This document shows, one piece after another, positions 1 to 8,379 of a stretch of 31,379 nt of DNA. The stretch comes from a virus: positions 1-31,379 of the IMG/VR virus record IMGVR_UViG_3300006484_000038; one strand, 5' to 3'. The stretch's first letter is position 1; every line of letters begins with the position of its first letter. The translations under genes were made by a program, and so were the position numbers. Under the pieces are notes generated by a model. It saw nothing but the letters and a program-made list of their open reading frames with translations, had not been told where the DNA came from and did no database searches.

Positions 1-2
1 AA

Positions 3-680
3 CGGTTAATTGATTTTTATAATAAGTATGAAGAACGCTTTATATTATTACCTGCATCGCATAAACCAGCATATCACAACTGTTTCCCTGGAGGATATAT
101 CGAACATGTTAATCGTGTGGTATCAGCTAGTTTGGAGATAGATATAATTTGGAGAAAATTTGATGTTAAACCTACATATACTACTGAAGAGGTAGTGTTT
201 TCTGCTTTAAATCATGATTTAGGTAAATTTGGTACATTCGAACATGAAGCTGTTTTACCTAATCCGTCTGAATGGCATGTTAAAAATAGAGGTGAAATTT
301 ATACCTTTAATACCCAAATGGATTATATGACTGTTCCAGACCGAGGTTTGTGGTTATTATCTCAAATTGGTGTTGAAGTTTCTAAAAATGAATGGTTAGC
401 TATTAAATTACATGATGGTTTATATGATGAATCAAATAAATCTTATTTACTATCGTGGGGCCCAGAAACTAAATTACGTACATCATTACCACTCATTATC
501 CACCAAGCTGATTTATTAGCAGCACGTATTGAATTCGAACGTGAATGGTTGGATAAATTAAATGGAACTCCGGTTGAACAACCAAAGCAAACAATTTCTC
601 AACCAAATAAAAAACCAGTACAAATAACTGTTCCAGAGAATTCTAATTTAAAGGACATTATGAATACATTTTTTGATTAA
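3..680 (+). CDS. HD-domain metal-dependent phosphohydrolase (5' partial)
   Basis: The open frame continues upstream to the window edge, so the gene is truncated and the GTG at 117 is an internal valine, not the start. The translated part contains a full set of HD-superfamily metal ligands: a His in the stretch PGGYIEHVNRV just before base 117, the HD pair in NHDLGK (bases ~211-228), the His of KLHDG, and the Asp of HQADLLAAR. The spacing is reminiscent of the HD domain of YhaM-type exonucleases and related phosphohydrolases, enzymes that cut phosphate esters in nucleotides or nucleic acids. The last ~45 residues are polar and Gln/Pro/Asn-rich, probably a flexible tail. It is followed immediately by a small membrane protein gene and the late sigma gene. 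The fold call is firm; the substrate is unknown. Confidence 0.8.
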   Translation, partial: RLIDFYNKYEERFILLPASHKPAYHNCFPGGYIEHVNRVVSASLEIDIIWRKFDVKPTYTTEEVVFSALNHDLGKFGTFEHEAVLPNPSEWHVKNRGEIYTFNTQMDYMTVPDRGLWLLSQIGVEVSKNEWLAIKLHDGLYDESNKSYLLSWGPETKLRTSLPLIIHQADLLAARIEFEREWLDKLNGTPVEQPKQTISQPNKKPVQITVPENSNLKDIMNTFFD

Positions 681-681
681 T

Positions 682-957
682 ATGGAAATTATATTATATA
701 CTTTAATTACATTAATTGTAGCCGTATCATATGCGTGCTATAATTTATTTTCAAAAACAGAACGATTAGAAAAAATTGTTGATCAACAAAATCAATATAT
801 TACTAATATTTCTGAACTTATAGAATTATCAAATAAAAAAATAGGGGAGTCTGAAGTCGCGCAAGCATTTAAGTCAGATGATGATATTGGTTTTTTCTTT
901 GAGACATTACAAGAAATTCAAACACAATTGAATTCTTTTAAAACTCGAAATAATTAA
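682..957 (+). CDS. Small N-terminally anchored membrane protein
   Basis: This is a 91-residue protein with one hydrophobic segment at residues ~3-19 (IILYTLITLIVAVSYA), then a polar, Lys/Glu/Gln-rich region likely to form a coiled coil. I chose the ATG at 682, directly after the upstream stop (TAATATG), over the TTG at 673, which would overlap the HD gene. The topology suggests a signal anchor with a cytoplasmic or periplasmic coiled-coil tail. No family was recognised. It sits between the HD phosphohydrolase and the sigma factor, with 1 base on either side, so it is co-transcribed with them. A role in lysis (a spanin- or antiholin-like function) is possible but nothing in the sequence proves it. 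Confidence 0.65.
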   Translation: MEIILYTLITLIVAVSYACYNLFSKTERLEKIVDQQNQYITNISELIELSNKKIGESEVAQAFKSDDDIGFFFETLQEIQTQLNSFKTRNN

Positions 958-958
958 T

Positions 959-1714
959 ATGGATTTAATATCCCCTCCAGAAGAAGAGGTACTTTTAACT
1001 AAAAAAGGAACAATACGTAAACGTAAACCTAAAAAATCAATTTTATATTTTACTTCAGATACCGAAGAAGCAATTATAGAATATTTAGCCTCTAAAGATC
1101 AAGATAATCGTAATCATATATTTGATCAACGTATTGACTACGCATTCCATAAATTAGCAGAAAATATAATTCACACATTTAAGTTTTATTATACTGATGT
1201 TGATACTATAAATGAGTTAAAACATGAGGTAGTAGCTTTTCTTTTAGAGAAACTTCATTTATATGATCAATCTAAAGGTAAAGCATATTCTTATTTTGGT
1301 ACTATTGCTAAACGTTATTTAATTATATATAACGAAAAAAACTATAAAAAGATTAAAGGTAAAGGTACTTTAGAAGAAGTAGATGAAGATAAAATTATAG
1401 TTGAAGATTTGGTTCGTGAATCAAATAACGATGCTGATTTAAATGATTTTATTTCTTATTTTGTTCGTTATATGGATGCTCATCTTGAAAAATTTTTTCC
1501 AAGAACCCAAGATCAAAAAACAGCGGATGTAATTTTAGAATTGTTTCGTAAACGTGAAAATTTAGAAATATTTAATAAAAAAGCTATTTACATTTATATT
1601 CGTGAAATGATAGATGTTGATACCTTTCAAATAACTAAAGTAATAAAAGTATTAAAAAAGGTATATTATAATTTATATAATGAATATTACGAAACAGGAT
1701 TTGTAAAAATCTAA
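959..1714 (+). CDS. gp55-like sigma factor for late transcription
   Basis: A 251-residue protein with features of the divergent sigma-70-family factors of T4-like phages. A basic N-terminus (residues 16-27) leads to the segment ILYFTSDTEEAIIEYL, which resembles the start of many cyanophage gp55 proteins. Residues ~85-130 (NELKHEVVAFLLEKL, then YDQSKGKAYSYFGTIAKRYL) look like sigma region 2, which contacts the beta-prime coiled coil and the promoter -10. There is no obvious region 4, in keeping with gp55, which recognises only a TATAAATA-type -10 element and works with the sliding clamp. The gene stands directly before the virion module that it would be expected to activate. Arg codons are nearly all CGT, unlike the downstream structural genes. 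Family call by pattern; no alignment was possible. Confidence 0.75.
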   Translation: MDLISPPEEEVLLTKKGTIRKRKPKKSILYFTSDTEEAIIEYLASKDQDNRNHIFDQRIDYAFHKLAENIIHTFKFYYTDVDTINELKHEVVAFLLEKLHLYDQSKGKAYSYFGTIAKRYLIIYNEKNYKKIKGKGTLEEVDEDKIIVEDLVRESNNDADLNDFISYFVRYMDAHLEKFFPRTQDQKTADVILELFRKRENLEIFNKKAIYIYIREMIDVDTFQITKVIKVLKKVYYNLYNEYYETGFVKI

Positions 1715-1720
1715 AAAAAT

Positions 1721-1743
1721 ATATTTATAATAAAATAAATATT
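1721..1743 (+). promoter_or_regulatory. AT-rich leader with ATATTTATA motif before the virion module
   Basis: The 29-base gap after the sigma gene consists only of A and T and contains ATATTTATA at 1721-1729. The same element recurs at five other gene junctions. It may be a promoter -10, a processing signal or a translational leader; only its recurrence is seen. Confidence 0.35.
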
Positions 1744-2118
1744 ATGGATTTTGAACAAAAAATATTTGGAAATAAATCGTTTTCCGATCTTTTAAAAAAT
1801 ATATACGATAATTCTCGAGAAAAGGAAAAACAAATAAAAGATTTAATTACAAGTCTTAAACCTTTAGTAGCCGACACTCAGTCGGCTTTAATGGTTGTTC
1901 CATTAATTAAAGAATATCTTGACGTGTCTGTTAAAAATGATGATTCATTAATCAAAATGGCAGGTATTGTACAGCGTGCTATGGCTAATTCGGGAGGGAA
2001 TGGAGATGGAGACTTTTTAAGTGAATCTGAATTAGAACAGTTAAGAGGTGAAGTACAAAAAATTGGAAACGAAGTAAATAAACCTATAGAAAGTAATGTC
2101 GACCGTAGTAAGGATTAA
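1744..2118 (+). CDS. Hypothetical tail-module protein
   Basis: A 124-residue, mostly helical, charged protein of unrecognised family. Residues ~1-75 are predicted helical with heptad-like spacing (KNIYDNSREKEKQIKDLI), followed by a Gly/Asn-rich hinge (SGGNGDGD, residues ~83-90) and a second acidic helix. Its 3' end overlaps the spike gene by 23 bases, which suggests translational coupling and a role in the same tail or baseplate assembly. It is the first gene of the virion module after the late sigma factor. It could be a chaperone or a minor baseplate component; no function is claimed. Confidence 0.6.
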   Translation: MDFEQKIFGNKSFSDLLKNIYDNSREKEKQIKDLITSLKPLVADTQSALMVVPLIKEYLDVSVKNDDSLIKMAGIVQRAMANSGGNGDGDFLSESELEQLRGEVQKIGNEVNKPIESNVDRSKD

Positions 2119-3259
2119 TCCTGGAGCTCAAACTCAACATATCAATTCGAATAATTTAAATCTTAATTCTAACTCTGAAGAATTATATGGTCGTGTATTT
2201 CATATTGTAAAAAATGATAAGGATTATGGGTATTCTGATTGGAGTAGTATAGGTAAAATATATTATGTTCCTTGGAATCAACCAACTCCTAAAAAATCAG
2301 AAATAAATAATGCATTATTATCTCAATATGAAGATACATCTGCATCACCTTTACTTCCATATATAACATTTTTTCCTAAACAAGAAGAATTAGTTATACT
2401 TCAAAAAATTCAAAATAGATATTATTATTTATCTCCTATAAATTTATATAATAGCCCCCACCATAATTCAGAAGCAACTAATAATATTAGGGAAGATGGA
2501 ACTATTATTTTAGGTTCATATATTGAAGAGCGACAAGTGTCACCTTCTTATCCATTTGAAGGGGATTTAATTATTAGTGGAAGGTGGGGACATGGGATTA
2601 GATTTAGTAGTACATTAAAGTATACTGAATTAAATAATACATGGAGTACATCGGGAAATGTAGGTGATCCTATTATAAAAATAGTAAATGGTTATCAATA
2701 TCCTAAAGATAATGATGGTAAACCACATATAGAAGATATAAATAAAGATGATTCATCTATTTATATGACTTCAAATCAATCAATATTTTTATATCCTTCT
2801 CGTTTTATTTCATCTAACCCAGTAACAGGCCCGATAGTACCATCAGTATACACACGTCCTCAATTATTATTAGTATCTGATCGTATAACGTTATATTCTA
2901 GAGCAGATGAATTAATATTATGTGCTAATACTAACGTTGAATTAGCTGCAAAAAGAACTATTCATCTTGATTCTGATGAAAGTATATTTTTAAATAGTCC
3001 AAAAATATTTTTAGGAAATAATGAAAATTCTACTCCTAAAGAACCTGTATTATTAGGTAAACAAACATTTACTTTACTTTCCGATCTTATATCAGCATTA
3101 AATGAATTTTCATCCGATATAAAACTATATACTACTCAAGGTGAAGGTGTATCTAATCCTATAATTAACTCCTCAGCAGATACTTTAAGAGGAAAATTAA
3201 AAGGAATGAGAAAGAGATTAATTAAAATTTATTCTAAAACTGTATTCGTAGCTAATTAA
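2096..3259 (+). CDS. Baseplate central spike, gp5/VgrG-like (OB fold plus beta-helix)
   Basis: A 387-residue protein. The first half (residues ~30-130) begins with ELYGRVFHIV and continues with beta-rich sequence resembling the OB-fold region of gp5/VgrG-type proteins. The stretch GDLIISGRWGHGIRFSS (~155-171) is typical of gp5 homologues in T4-like marine phages. Residues ~260-308 show short alternating hydrophobic repeats (ITLYSRADELILCAN, then VELAAKRTIHLDSDESIFLN), as in the C-terminal beta-helix spike. No lysozyme domain is seen, unlike T4 gp5 itself but like many cyanophage homologues. It would sit at the tip of the tail tube and puncture the outer membrane. The start at 2096 overlaps the upstream gene; the next ATGs are far inside the domain. 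Confidence 0.68.
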   Translation: MSTVVRINPGAQTQHINSNNLNLNSNSEELYGRVFHIVKNDKDYGYSDWSSIGKIYYVPWNQPTPKKSEINNALLSQYEDTSASPLLPYITFFPKQEELVILQKIQNRYYYLSPINLYNSPHHNSEATNNIREDGTIILGSYIEERQVSPSYPFEGDLIISGRWGHGIRFSSTLKYTELNNTWSTSGNVGDPIIKIVNGYQYPKDNDGKPHIEDINKDDSSIYMTSNQSIFLYPSRFISSNPVTGPIVPSVYTRPQLLLVSDRITLYSRADELILCANTNVELAAKRTIHLDSDESIFLNSPKIFLGNNENSTPKEPVLLGKQTFTLLSDLISALNEFSSDIKLYTTQGEGVSNPIINSSADTLRGKLKGMRKRLIKIYSKTVFVAN

Positions 3260-3263
3260 AATT

Positions 3264-4418
3264 ATGGCTGAAAATGATAATCTAATTTCTTTAACCGATA
3301 GACCTAAAAAGGTTAAAAGAAAACCTTTTATTGTGCGTGCGGCCCGACGTGTTGAAATTGAATATAATCAAGCTCAAATTAAAATTGAGATGCGTGAGAT
3401 TAAAATCAAACGTGGTTTAGAATATAATAAAACAAAAAATAATCAAGAGTTTGATGAGGAAACTAAAAATAAAATAGTTGAAAATCTATATAAAGTTACC
3501 GATAAACAATTAGAAAATCTTCAAAAACGATGGGATGAATTACAAGATGAACAATTAAAATTAAGTGATCCTCTTCCTCCTGAAGAAAAAGAAATTATTG
3601 TAATTGTTGAAGATAATAAAAAAGAAGAAATAAAAGAAGAATCAAACGAAAAGAAAAATTATTTTAAAAGATTAAAAACTGCTGCAAAAAGTCTTGATAT
3701 AGTTGCTACTTTAAGTTTTGTTGTTAGTCTAGCTTTAGAATTTATATCTTTAAATAATTCTAAATTAGATGATATAGTTACTGAAGTTAATAATGATATA
3801 GCGAATATTAAAACTAAACAAGATGTAGATGTTGTTAAAGTAAAAAGAAATAATGCTTTAATTATTATCGGAATAAATGAAAAAAGATTATCTGAAGTAA
3901 GAAAATATGCTGAAATTTTAACTCTTATTACTGGTGTATTAACTTTATTAGTAACTGCTCTTTCCTTTCTACCTCCATTAGCAATAACAGGAGCTACTAT
4001 TAGATTAATAAATAAATTAGAAAAAATATTATTTAAAATTTTACCTTTTCTTCCTATATTATTACTAGTAATATCAAAATTAGAAGAAAACTTAGCAGAA
4101 ATAAAAGCTAAACTTCAAAATATAAGTGATATATTAGATAGTAATATTGAAAATTTATCATCTAGTGAAATTCAAGATTTACTTAAAACTAGTGATTTAG
4201 GTTATCTAAACGGATATGATTATAAAGATTTTAAATTTTATATAAAAGAAGAAAAAGATGATAAATTTGTTGTAAAAGGTAATAAACGAAGATATGCTGT
4301 TGCTACTAATAAAGATGGAAATGAAGTACTACAAACAAAACCTTCATTCACTTTAAATCCACCAGTATTAGTTGAAGAATTAAAATTGCAAATAGACCAA
4401 AAGGGTCTCGTAGCTTAA
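3264..4418 (+). CDS. Membrane/coiled-coil tail protein, possibly a short tape measure or hub protein
   Basis: A 384-residue protein of unrecognised family. Residues ~25-135 are highly charged and helical (Lys/Glu-rich coiled coil). Hydrophobic segments follow at ~144-164, ~215-248 and ~255-273, separated by another helical stretch. The C-terminus (~300-384) is a small globular domain with the pattern GNKRRYAVATNKDG followed by QTKPSFTLNPPVLVEELK. Long helices plus several membrane-compatible segments in a gene between the spike and gp25 are what one expects of a tape measure or hub protein whose hydrophobic part enters the inner membrane during DNA ejection. However, 384 residues is short for a tape measure. 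The assignment is inferred from topology and position only. Confidence 0.5.
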   Translation: MAENDNLISLTDRPKKVKRKPFIVRAARRVEIEYNQAQIKIEMREIKIKRGLEYNKTKNNQEFDEETKNKIVENLYKVTDKQLENLQKRWDELQDEQLKLSDPLPPEEKEIIVIVEDNKKEEIKEESNEKKNYFKRLKTAAKSLDIVATLSFVVSLALEFISLNNSKLDDIVTEVNNDIANIKTKQDVDVVKVKRNNALIIIGINEKRLSEVRKYAEILTLITGVLTLLVTALSFLPPLAITGATIRLINKLEKILFKILPFLPILLLVISKLEENLAEIKAKLQNISDILDSNIENLSSSEIQDLLKTSDLGYLNGYDYKDFKFYIKEEKDDKFVVKGNKRRYAVATNKDGNEVLQTKPSFTLNPPVLVEELKLQIDQKGLVA

Positions 4419-4429
4419 TATTTATAATC
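4418..4429 (+). promoter_or_regulatory. ATATTTATA junction motif
   Basis: The stop codon of the upstream gene forms the start of TAATATTTATA, and the next ATG lies 3 bases after the motif. This is one of four exact TAATATTTAT junctions in the window. Confidence 0.3.
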
Positions 4430-4738
4430 ATGAAAGTAGACGTATTTAAAAAACTTATTAAAGAAGCTGTTCGTGAGGTTCTAAGAGAAGAACTATCACA
4501 AACTAATCCTACTCCAATACAAGAAAATAGAACTATGAGTTTCACAACTCAGGATGTAGATATGGTAGCCTATAGACAAAATTTAGCTGCTAGTATGGGA
4601 TTAACTCCCCCATCTCAACAAATAAATTCTAAATCTAAAGTTCCCCCATCAGGTAACCCATATTTGGATATTATAGCTGAAACCGCTGCTAATATGACTT
4701 CCCAAGATTTAGCTGCAATGAGACAATATAACGAATAA
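4430..4738 (+). CDS. Small virion-associated protein with a capsid-targeting-like leader
   Basis: A 102-residue protein. The N-terminus MKVDVFKKLIKEAVREVLRE is a basic amphipathic helix that includes I-K-E followed by Ala, a match to the (L/I)-x-E cleavage rule of T4-type prohead proteases. The rest is Gln/Ser/Pro-rich with a helical C-terminus (YLDIIAETAANM...). It is coded between the membrane/coiled-coil tail protein and gp25, two bases from the latter. It may be a small baseplate factor or a protein packaged in the prohead. No family was recognised. Confidence 0.55.
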   Translation: MKVDVFKKLIKEAVREVLREELSQTNPTPIQENRTMSFTTQDVDMVAYRQNLAASMGLTPPSQQINSKSKVPPSGNPYLDIIAETAANMTSQDLAAMRQYNE

Positions 4739-4740
4739 CT

Positions 4741-5160
4741 ATGCCAATTCCTCAAATAGTACGAGTTGATCCATTAGATTTGCAAAAAAGTAGAGCTATA
4801 GGAATTTCAATTCCCTTTAATGGAGGTGGAGTATTTAAAAGTACATTATCAACTCAATCACAAATAAAATCAAATCTAATTAATCTTTTACTAACAAGTA
4901 AAGGAGAAAGAATTTTTAATCCAAATTTTGGCTCTGATTTAAAAAGATTATTATTTGAACCTTTAACTGATACTTTAACTAATAGTATCAAAGATAATAT
5001 ATTAATGAGTATTAATACTTTTATACCTGATATAATAGTTACTAGTATGGATATAATTCCAAATACAGAAGGAAATAGTATAACAGCGATGGTTTCATAT
5101 AAATTAAAAATTTCAGGGAATAAAGACCAAATTTATATAGATTTTAGTACAATACGATAA
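4741..5160 (+). CDS. 25: Baseplate wedge protein gp25 (GPW/gp25 family)
   Basis: A 139-residue protein, the usual size for gp25. Diagnostic stretches are LLLTSKGERIFNPNFGSDL (residues ~50-68), followed by KRLLFEPLTD, which is the conserved core of the GPW/gp25 family, and a beta-rich C-terminus ending IYIDFSTIR. gp25 joins the sheath to the wedge and primes sheath assembly in contractile tails. Its stop overlaps the gp6 start (TAATG), and the gp25-gp6 order is conserved in T4-like and other contractile injection systems. The identification is firm. Confidence 0.9.
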   Translation: MPIPQIVRVDPLDLQKSRAIGISIPFNGGGVFKSTLSTQSQIKSNLINLLLTSKGERIFNPNFGSDLKRLLFEPLTDTLTNSIKDNILMSINTFIPDIIVTSMDIIPNTEGNSITAMVSYKLKISGNKDQIYIDFSTIR

Positions 5161-6965
5161 TGGCGAACAATACCAAAGATATAAAATATGTTAATAAAAC
5201 ATTTAGTGATTTTAAAACATCACTTAATGAATTTGCTAAAACATATTTTCCAGATACTTATAATGATTTTTCAGAAGCATCTCCGGGAAATATGTTTATT
5301 GAAATGGCATCATATGTTGGTGATGTTTCATCATTTTATATTGATGCTCAAATTCAAGAAAACTTTTTAAATTTAGCTAAAGAGAGAGAAAGTTTATATA
5401 ATTTAGCATATTCATTTGGATATCGTCCAAAATTATCATATGCCGCTACTACTAAAATAGATGTATATCAATTAATGCCCTCAAATAATGGAGTTATTGA
5501 TATGAGTTACTCTCTAGTAATTCCCTCAAATACTTTAGTACGTAGTAATGTTGATTTTTCTCCATTTATTACAACAGATGATGTTGATTTTTCATCAACG
5601 GCATCAGCAAATATATCATACTATAATGAAGATTTTTTTATTGTAAAAAAATCAATTAGTGTAATATCTGCTGAAGTAAAAACAACTACTGCTAATATTC
5701 CTCCTAATTCTAAATTTACTTCTACTACAATTCAAGATAGTAATTTAATCCAAATTTTAGAAGTTACAGGAAGTGATGGAGATAAATGGTATGAAGTACC
5801 ATATTTAGCACAAGAAACTATCTTTGAACCTATAAATAATGCAATTTCAGGATCTTCAGAAATTGATTATTTACTTAAAATTAAAAGAGTACCTAAACGT
5901 TTTGTTACTAGAGTTAAATCTACAGGATCAATTGAACTTCAATTTGGTGCAGGGGTATCTACTAAATTAGATACAGAAATAATTCCTAATTTAGATAATA
6001 TTAATTTAGGATTAATATCTAGTGTGTCTGATAATATAGATAATTACAATAAAGCATCAACATTTTTTACTAAAAATTATGGTATAGCTCCATCAGGTGA
6101 TTTACATATTAAATATCTTGTTGGAGGTGGATTACAAGCTAATGTAGCTGCTAATACATTAACTTCTTTAGATACTACAAACGCATCTAGTTGGTTTAAA
6201 TATAATCCATTAAATACCGAATTAAGAAACTCAATTATTAGTAATTTATTAGTTAGCAATCCGGAGCCAGCTACTGGAGGTAGAGGAGGAGATACAATTG
6301 AAGAAATTCGTTTAAATACATTAAATTCATACACTTCCCAAAATAGAGCAGTAACTAAAGAAGATTATATTGTTAGGACTTTAAGTTTACCCTCAAAATA
6401 CGGCAATATAGCTAAAGCTTATATAACACAAGAAACATATAATAATACTGGTAATTTACTTAGTGAAAATCCTTTAAGTTTAGATTTATTTGTCTTAGCT
6501 TATAATATAGATAAAAGATTAGTATCTGCAAATGATACATTAAAAAATAATTTAAAAACATATTTAAATGAATATAGAATGATAACAGATTCTATTCATA
6601 TTAAAAATGCATTTTATATTAATTTAGCTATTAATTTTGAAATAAACTCAGACCCAAGTTACAATAATAGGGAGTTATTAGCTAATTGCATATCTCAAGT
6701 AAGAGATTATTTTAATATAGATTCGTGGCAAATAAATCAACCTATTATATTATCTGAGATTAATGCGCTTCTTTTAAAAGTACCTGGTGTTAGATCCGTA
6801 CATAAAGTAGAAATAATAAATAAAAATGGAGGGGATTATTCTCCATATGGGTATGATATCCATGCAGCTACTAGAAATGGTATTTTATATCCCTCAATAG
6901 ATCCTAGTATATTTGAAGTTCGCTTTCCAGACAATGATATAAACGGTAGAATAATTACTAATTAA
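5160..6965 (+). CDS. 6: Baseplate wedge protein gp6 (J-like)
   Basis: A 601-residue protein, close to T4 gp6 in length. The N-terminal region has the family pattern: DFKTSLNEFAKTYFPD, then EASPGNMFIEMASYVGD, then ENFLNLAKERESLYNLAYSFGYRP (residues ~18-85). The central stretch GGRGGDTIEEIRLNTLNSYTSQNRAVTKEDY (quoted only as landmarks near residues 377-410) matches the J-like baseplate signature in which a short linker is followed by R-A-V-T-x-x-D-Y. The C-terminus has the VPGVRSVHKVEI element. gp6 forms the inner ring of the baseplate wedge. It is translationally coupled to gp25 upstream. Residue use is heavy in Asn, Ile and Lys, and Arg is mostly AGA. Confidence 0.9.
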   Translation: MANNTKDIKYVNKTFSDFKTSLNEFAKTYFPDTYNDFSEASPGNMFIEMASYVGDVSSFYIDAQIQENFLNLAKERESLYNLAYSFGYRPKLSYAATTKIDVYQLMPSNNGVIDMSYSLVIPSNTLVRSNVDFSPFITTDDVDFSSTASANISYYNEDFFIVKKSISVISAEVKTTTANIPPNSKFTSTTIQDSNLIQILEVTGSDGDKWYEVPYLAQETIFEPINNAISGSSEIDYLLKIKRVPKRFVTRVKSTGSIELQFGAGVSTKLDTEIIPNLDNINLGLISSVSDNIDNYNKASTFFTKNYGIAPSGDLHIKYLVGGGLQANVAANTLTSLDTTNASSWFKYNPLNTELRNSIISNLLVSNPEPATGGRGGDTIEEIRLNTLNSYTSQNRAVTKEDYIVRTLSLPSKYGNIAKAYITQETYNNTGNLLSENPLSLDLFVLAYNIDKRLVSANDTLKNNLKTYLNEYRMITDSIHIKNAFYINLAINFEINSDPSYNNRELLANCISQVRDYFNIDSWQINQPIILSEINALLLKVPGVRSVHKVEIINKNGGDYSPYGYDIHAATRNGILYPSIDPSIFEVRFPDNDINGRIITN

Positions 6966-6967
6966 TA

Positions 6968-8044
6968 ATGGCAGTATATAAATTATTTCCCACTAAAGAT
7001 TCTTCTATATATTCATACTATCCTACTAAAAATGCAGGATTAGATGAAATATTAGATATAAGTTTGTATAAATCTATAGAAGATGCTGGTGAAGTTTCTA
7101 GAGCATTATTAGCATTCTCAAACACTGAAATATCTGATTTATTAACTAATAAAATAGCTTTATCAAATTATAAAGCATATTTAAAATTATATTTAGCAAA
7201 CGCTTCTGAAATTCCATTAGATTATACTTTATATTGTCATCCAATATCAGGTTCTTGGAATATGGGAGTTGGTCGTGCTGCTAATGTTCCTTCTACTACT
7301 GAAGGAGTTAGCTGGAAGTACAGAGATATTTTAAGTGGAAGTTCATTTAGTCTAAATACTACTGCTACTACCAGTTCATATAATGGAGATAATATTGGAG
7401 GTGGAAGTTGGTGGACCGGAAGTAATTTAATTTCAACTCAATCTTTTAACTATGCTTCAAGTAAAGATATAGAATTAGATGTAACTAATGTTATTAGTTC
7501 TAGTTTTTATCAAAATGGATTTATAATTAAACATTCTTCTTCTTTAGAATTTAATACAGGGTCATCGTTTGAAACTAAATATTTTTCAACAGATACTCAT
7601 ACTATATATCCTCCATGTTTAGAATTTAGATGGAATGATTTCTCTTACTCCACGGGTTCATTAACAACAGTTCAATCTGATAATATAATAATATCTATAT
7701 CTAATAATAAAAAAGAATACCAGGAAGATTCAGTTAATCGTTTTAGAGTAAATACAAGAGATAGATTCCCTACTAGAACATTTCAGACTTCTTCATTATA
7801 TTTAAATTCTAAATTATTACCTACATCATCATACTATGCGGTAAAAGATATTAAAACTGAAGAATTTGTAATTGATTTTGACACTACTTTCACTAAACTA
7901 TCAGCAGATTCAACTGGTAATTATTTTGATTTATATATGAATGGTTTACAACCTGAAAGATATTATCAAATATTAATCAAATCAATAATAAGTGGAAGTA
8001 CAATAATATTAGAAGATAATAATTATTTTAAAGTTATAAGGTAA
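6968..8044 (+). CDS. Virion structural protein with DNRLRE-like beta domain
   Basis: A 358-residue protein lying directly after gp6. It opens with YKLFPTKDSSIYSYYPTKNA, the usual beginning of a DNRLRE-like beta-sandwich, and has the associated pattern SGSWNMGVGR followed by TEGVSWKYRD (residues ~95-125). DNRLRE modules occur in surface-exposed bacterial and phage proteins. The remainder is Ser/Asn-rich beta sequence. Position in the wedge cluster suggests a baseplate-peripheral or fibre-attachment subunit, perhaps taking the place of T4 gp7 or gp8; this is inference. Its stop overlaps the next ATG (TAATG). Confidence 0.6.
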   Translation: MAVYKLFPTKDSSIYSYYPTKNAGLDEILDISLYKSIEDAGEVSRALLAFSNTEISDLLTNKIALSNYKAYLKLYLANASEIPLDYTLYCHPISGSWNMGVGRAANVPSTTEGVSWKYRDILSGSSFSLNTTATTSSYNGDNIGGGSWWTGSNLISTQSFNYASSKDIELDVTNVISSSFYQNGFIIKHSSSLEFNTGSSFETKYFSTDTHTIYPPCLEFRWNDFSYSTGSLTTVQSDNIIISISNNKKEYQEDSVNRFRVNTRDRFPTRTFQTSSLYLNSKLLPTSSYYAVKDIKTEEFVIDFDTTFTKLSADSTGNYFDLYMNGLQPERYYQILIKSIISGSTIILEDNNYFKVIR

Positions 8045-8379
8045 TGGCTAATATATCATTTAACTCTAGTACTTTTTCAAGAGATGATTTTGAAAAATTA
8101 GTTGATACTAGATTTACACAATTATTAAAACCATCAACAGATAGTGATACGTCACTTACAATTGATGAATTTTTTATATTGTATGATGATTTATTCTACC
8201 AAATATCCCCTGAAGGTGATGTTCAATCTCACAGATTTATATTAAATAGAACTGCTGAATATTTAGGTGTAAAAATTAATGAAGAATCGAATATTCAAGC
8301 TCTATTGGATGAAATAACATTATTAAAACAAGAATTATTAGAAGCTAATAAATCTTTAGGAAGTATAAATAAAAAATAA
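8044..8379 (+). CDS. Small coiled-coil baseplate-module protein
   Basis: A 111-residue acidic protein of unrecognised family. The N-terminal half contains FSRDDFEKLVDTRF and an acidic stretch; the C-terminal ~30 residues form a heptad-like helix (IQALLDEITLLKQELLEANK). It overlaps both neighbours by one base through TAATG junctions, so it is translated in step with the DNRLRE-like protein and the 1494-residue protein. It is likely an assembly partner of one of them. No specific function is visible. Confidence 0.6.
   Translation: MANISFNSSTFSRDDFEKLVDTRFTQLLKPSTDSDTSLTIDEFFILYDDLFYQISPEGDVQSHRFILNRTAEYLGVKINEESNIQALLDEITLLKQELLEANKSLGSINKK

Noticed and set aside
4348-4545. Minus-strand 65-codon frame across the 4418 junction
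   Set aside because: It overlaps two + strand genes and shows no motif; all other genes in the window run on the + strand.
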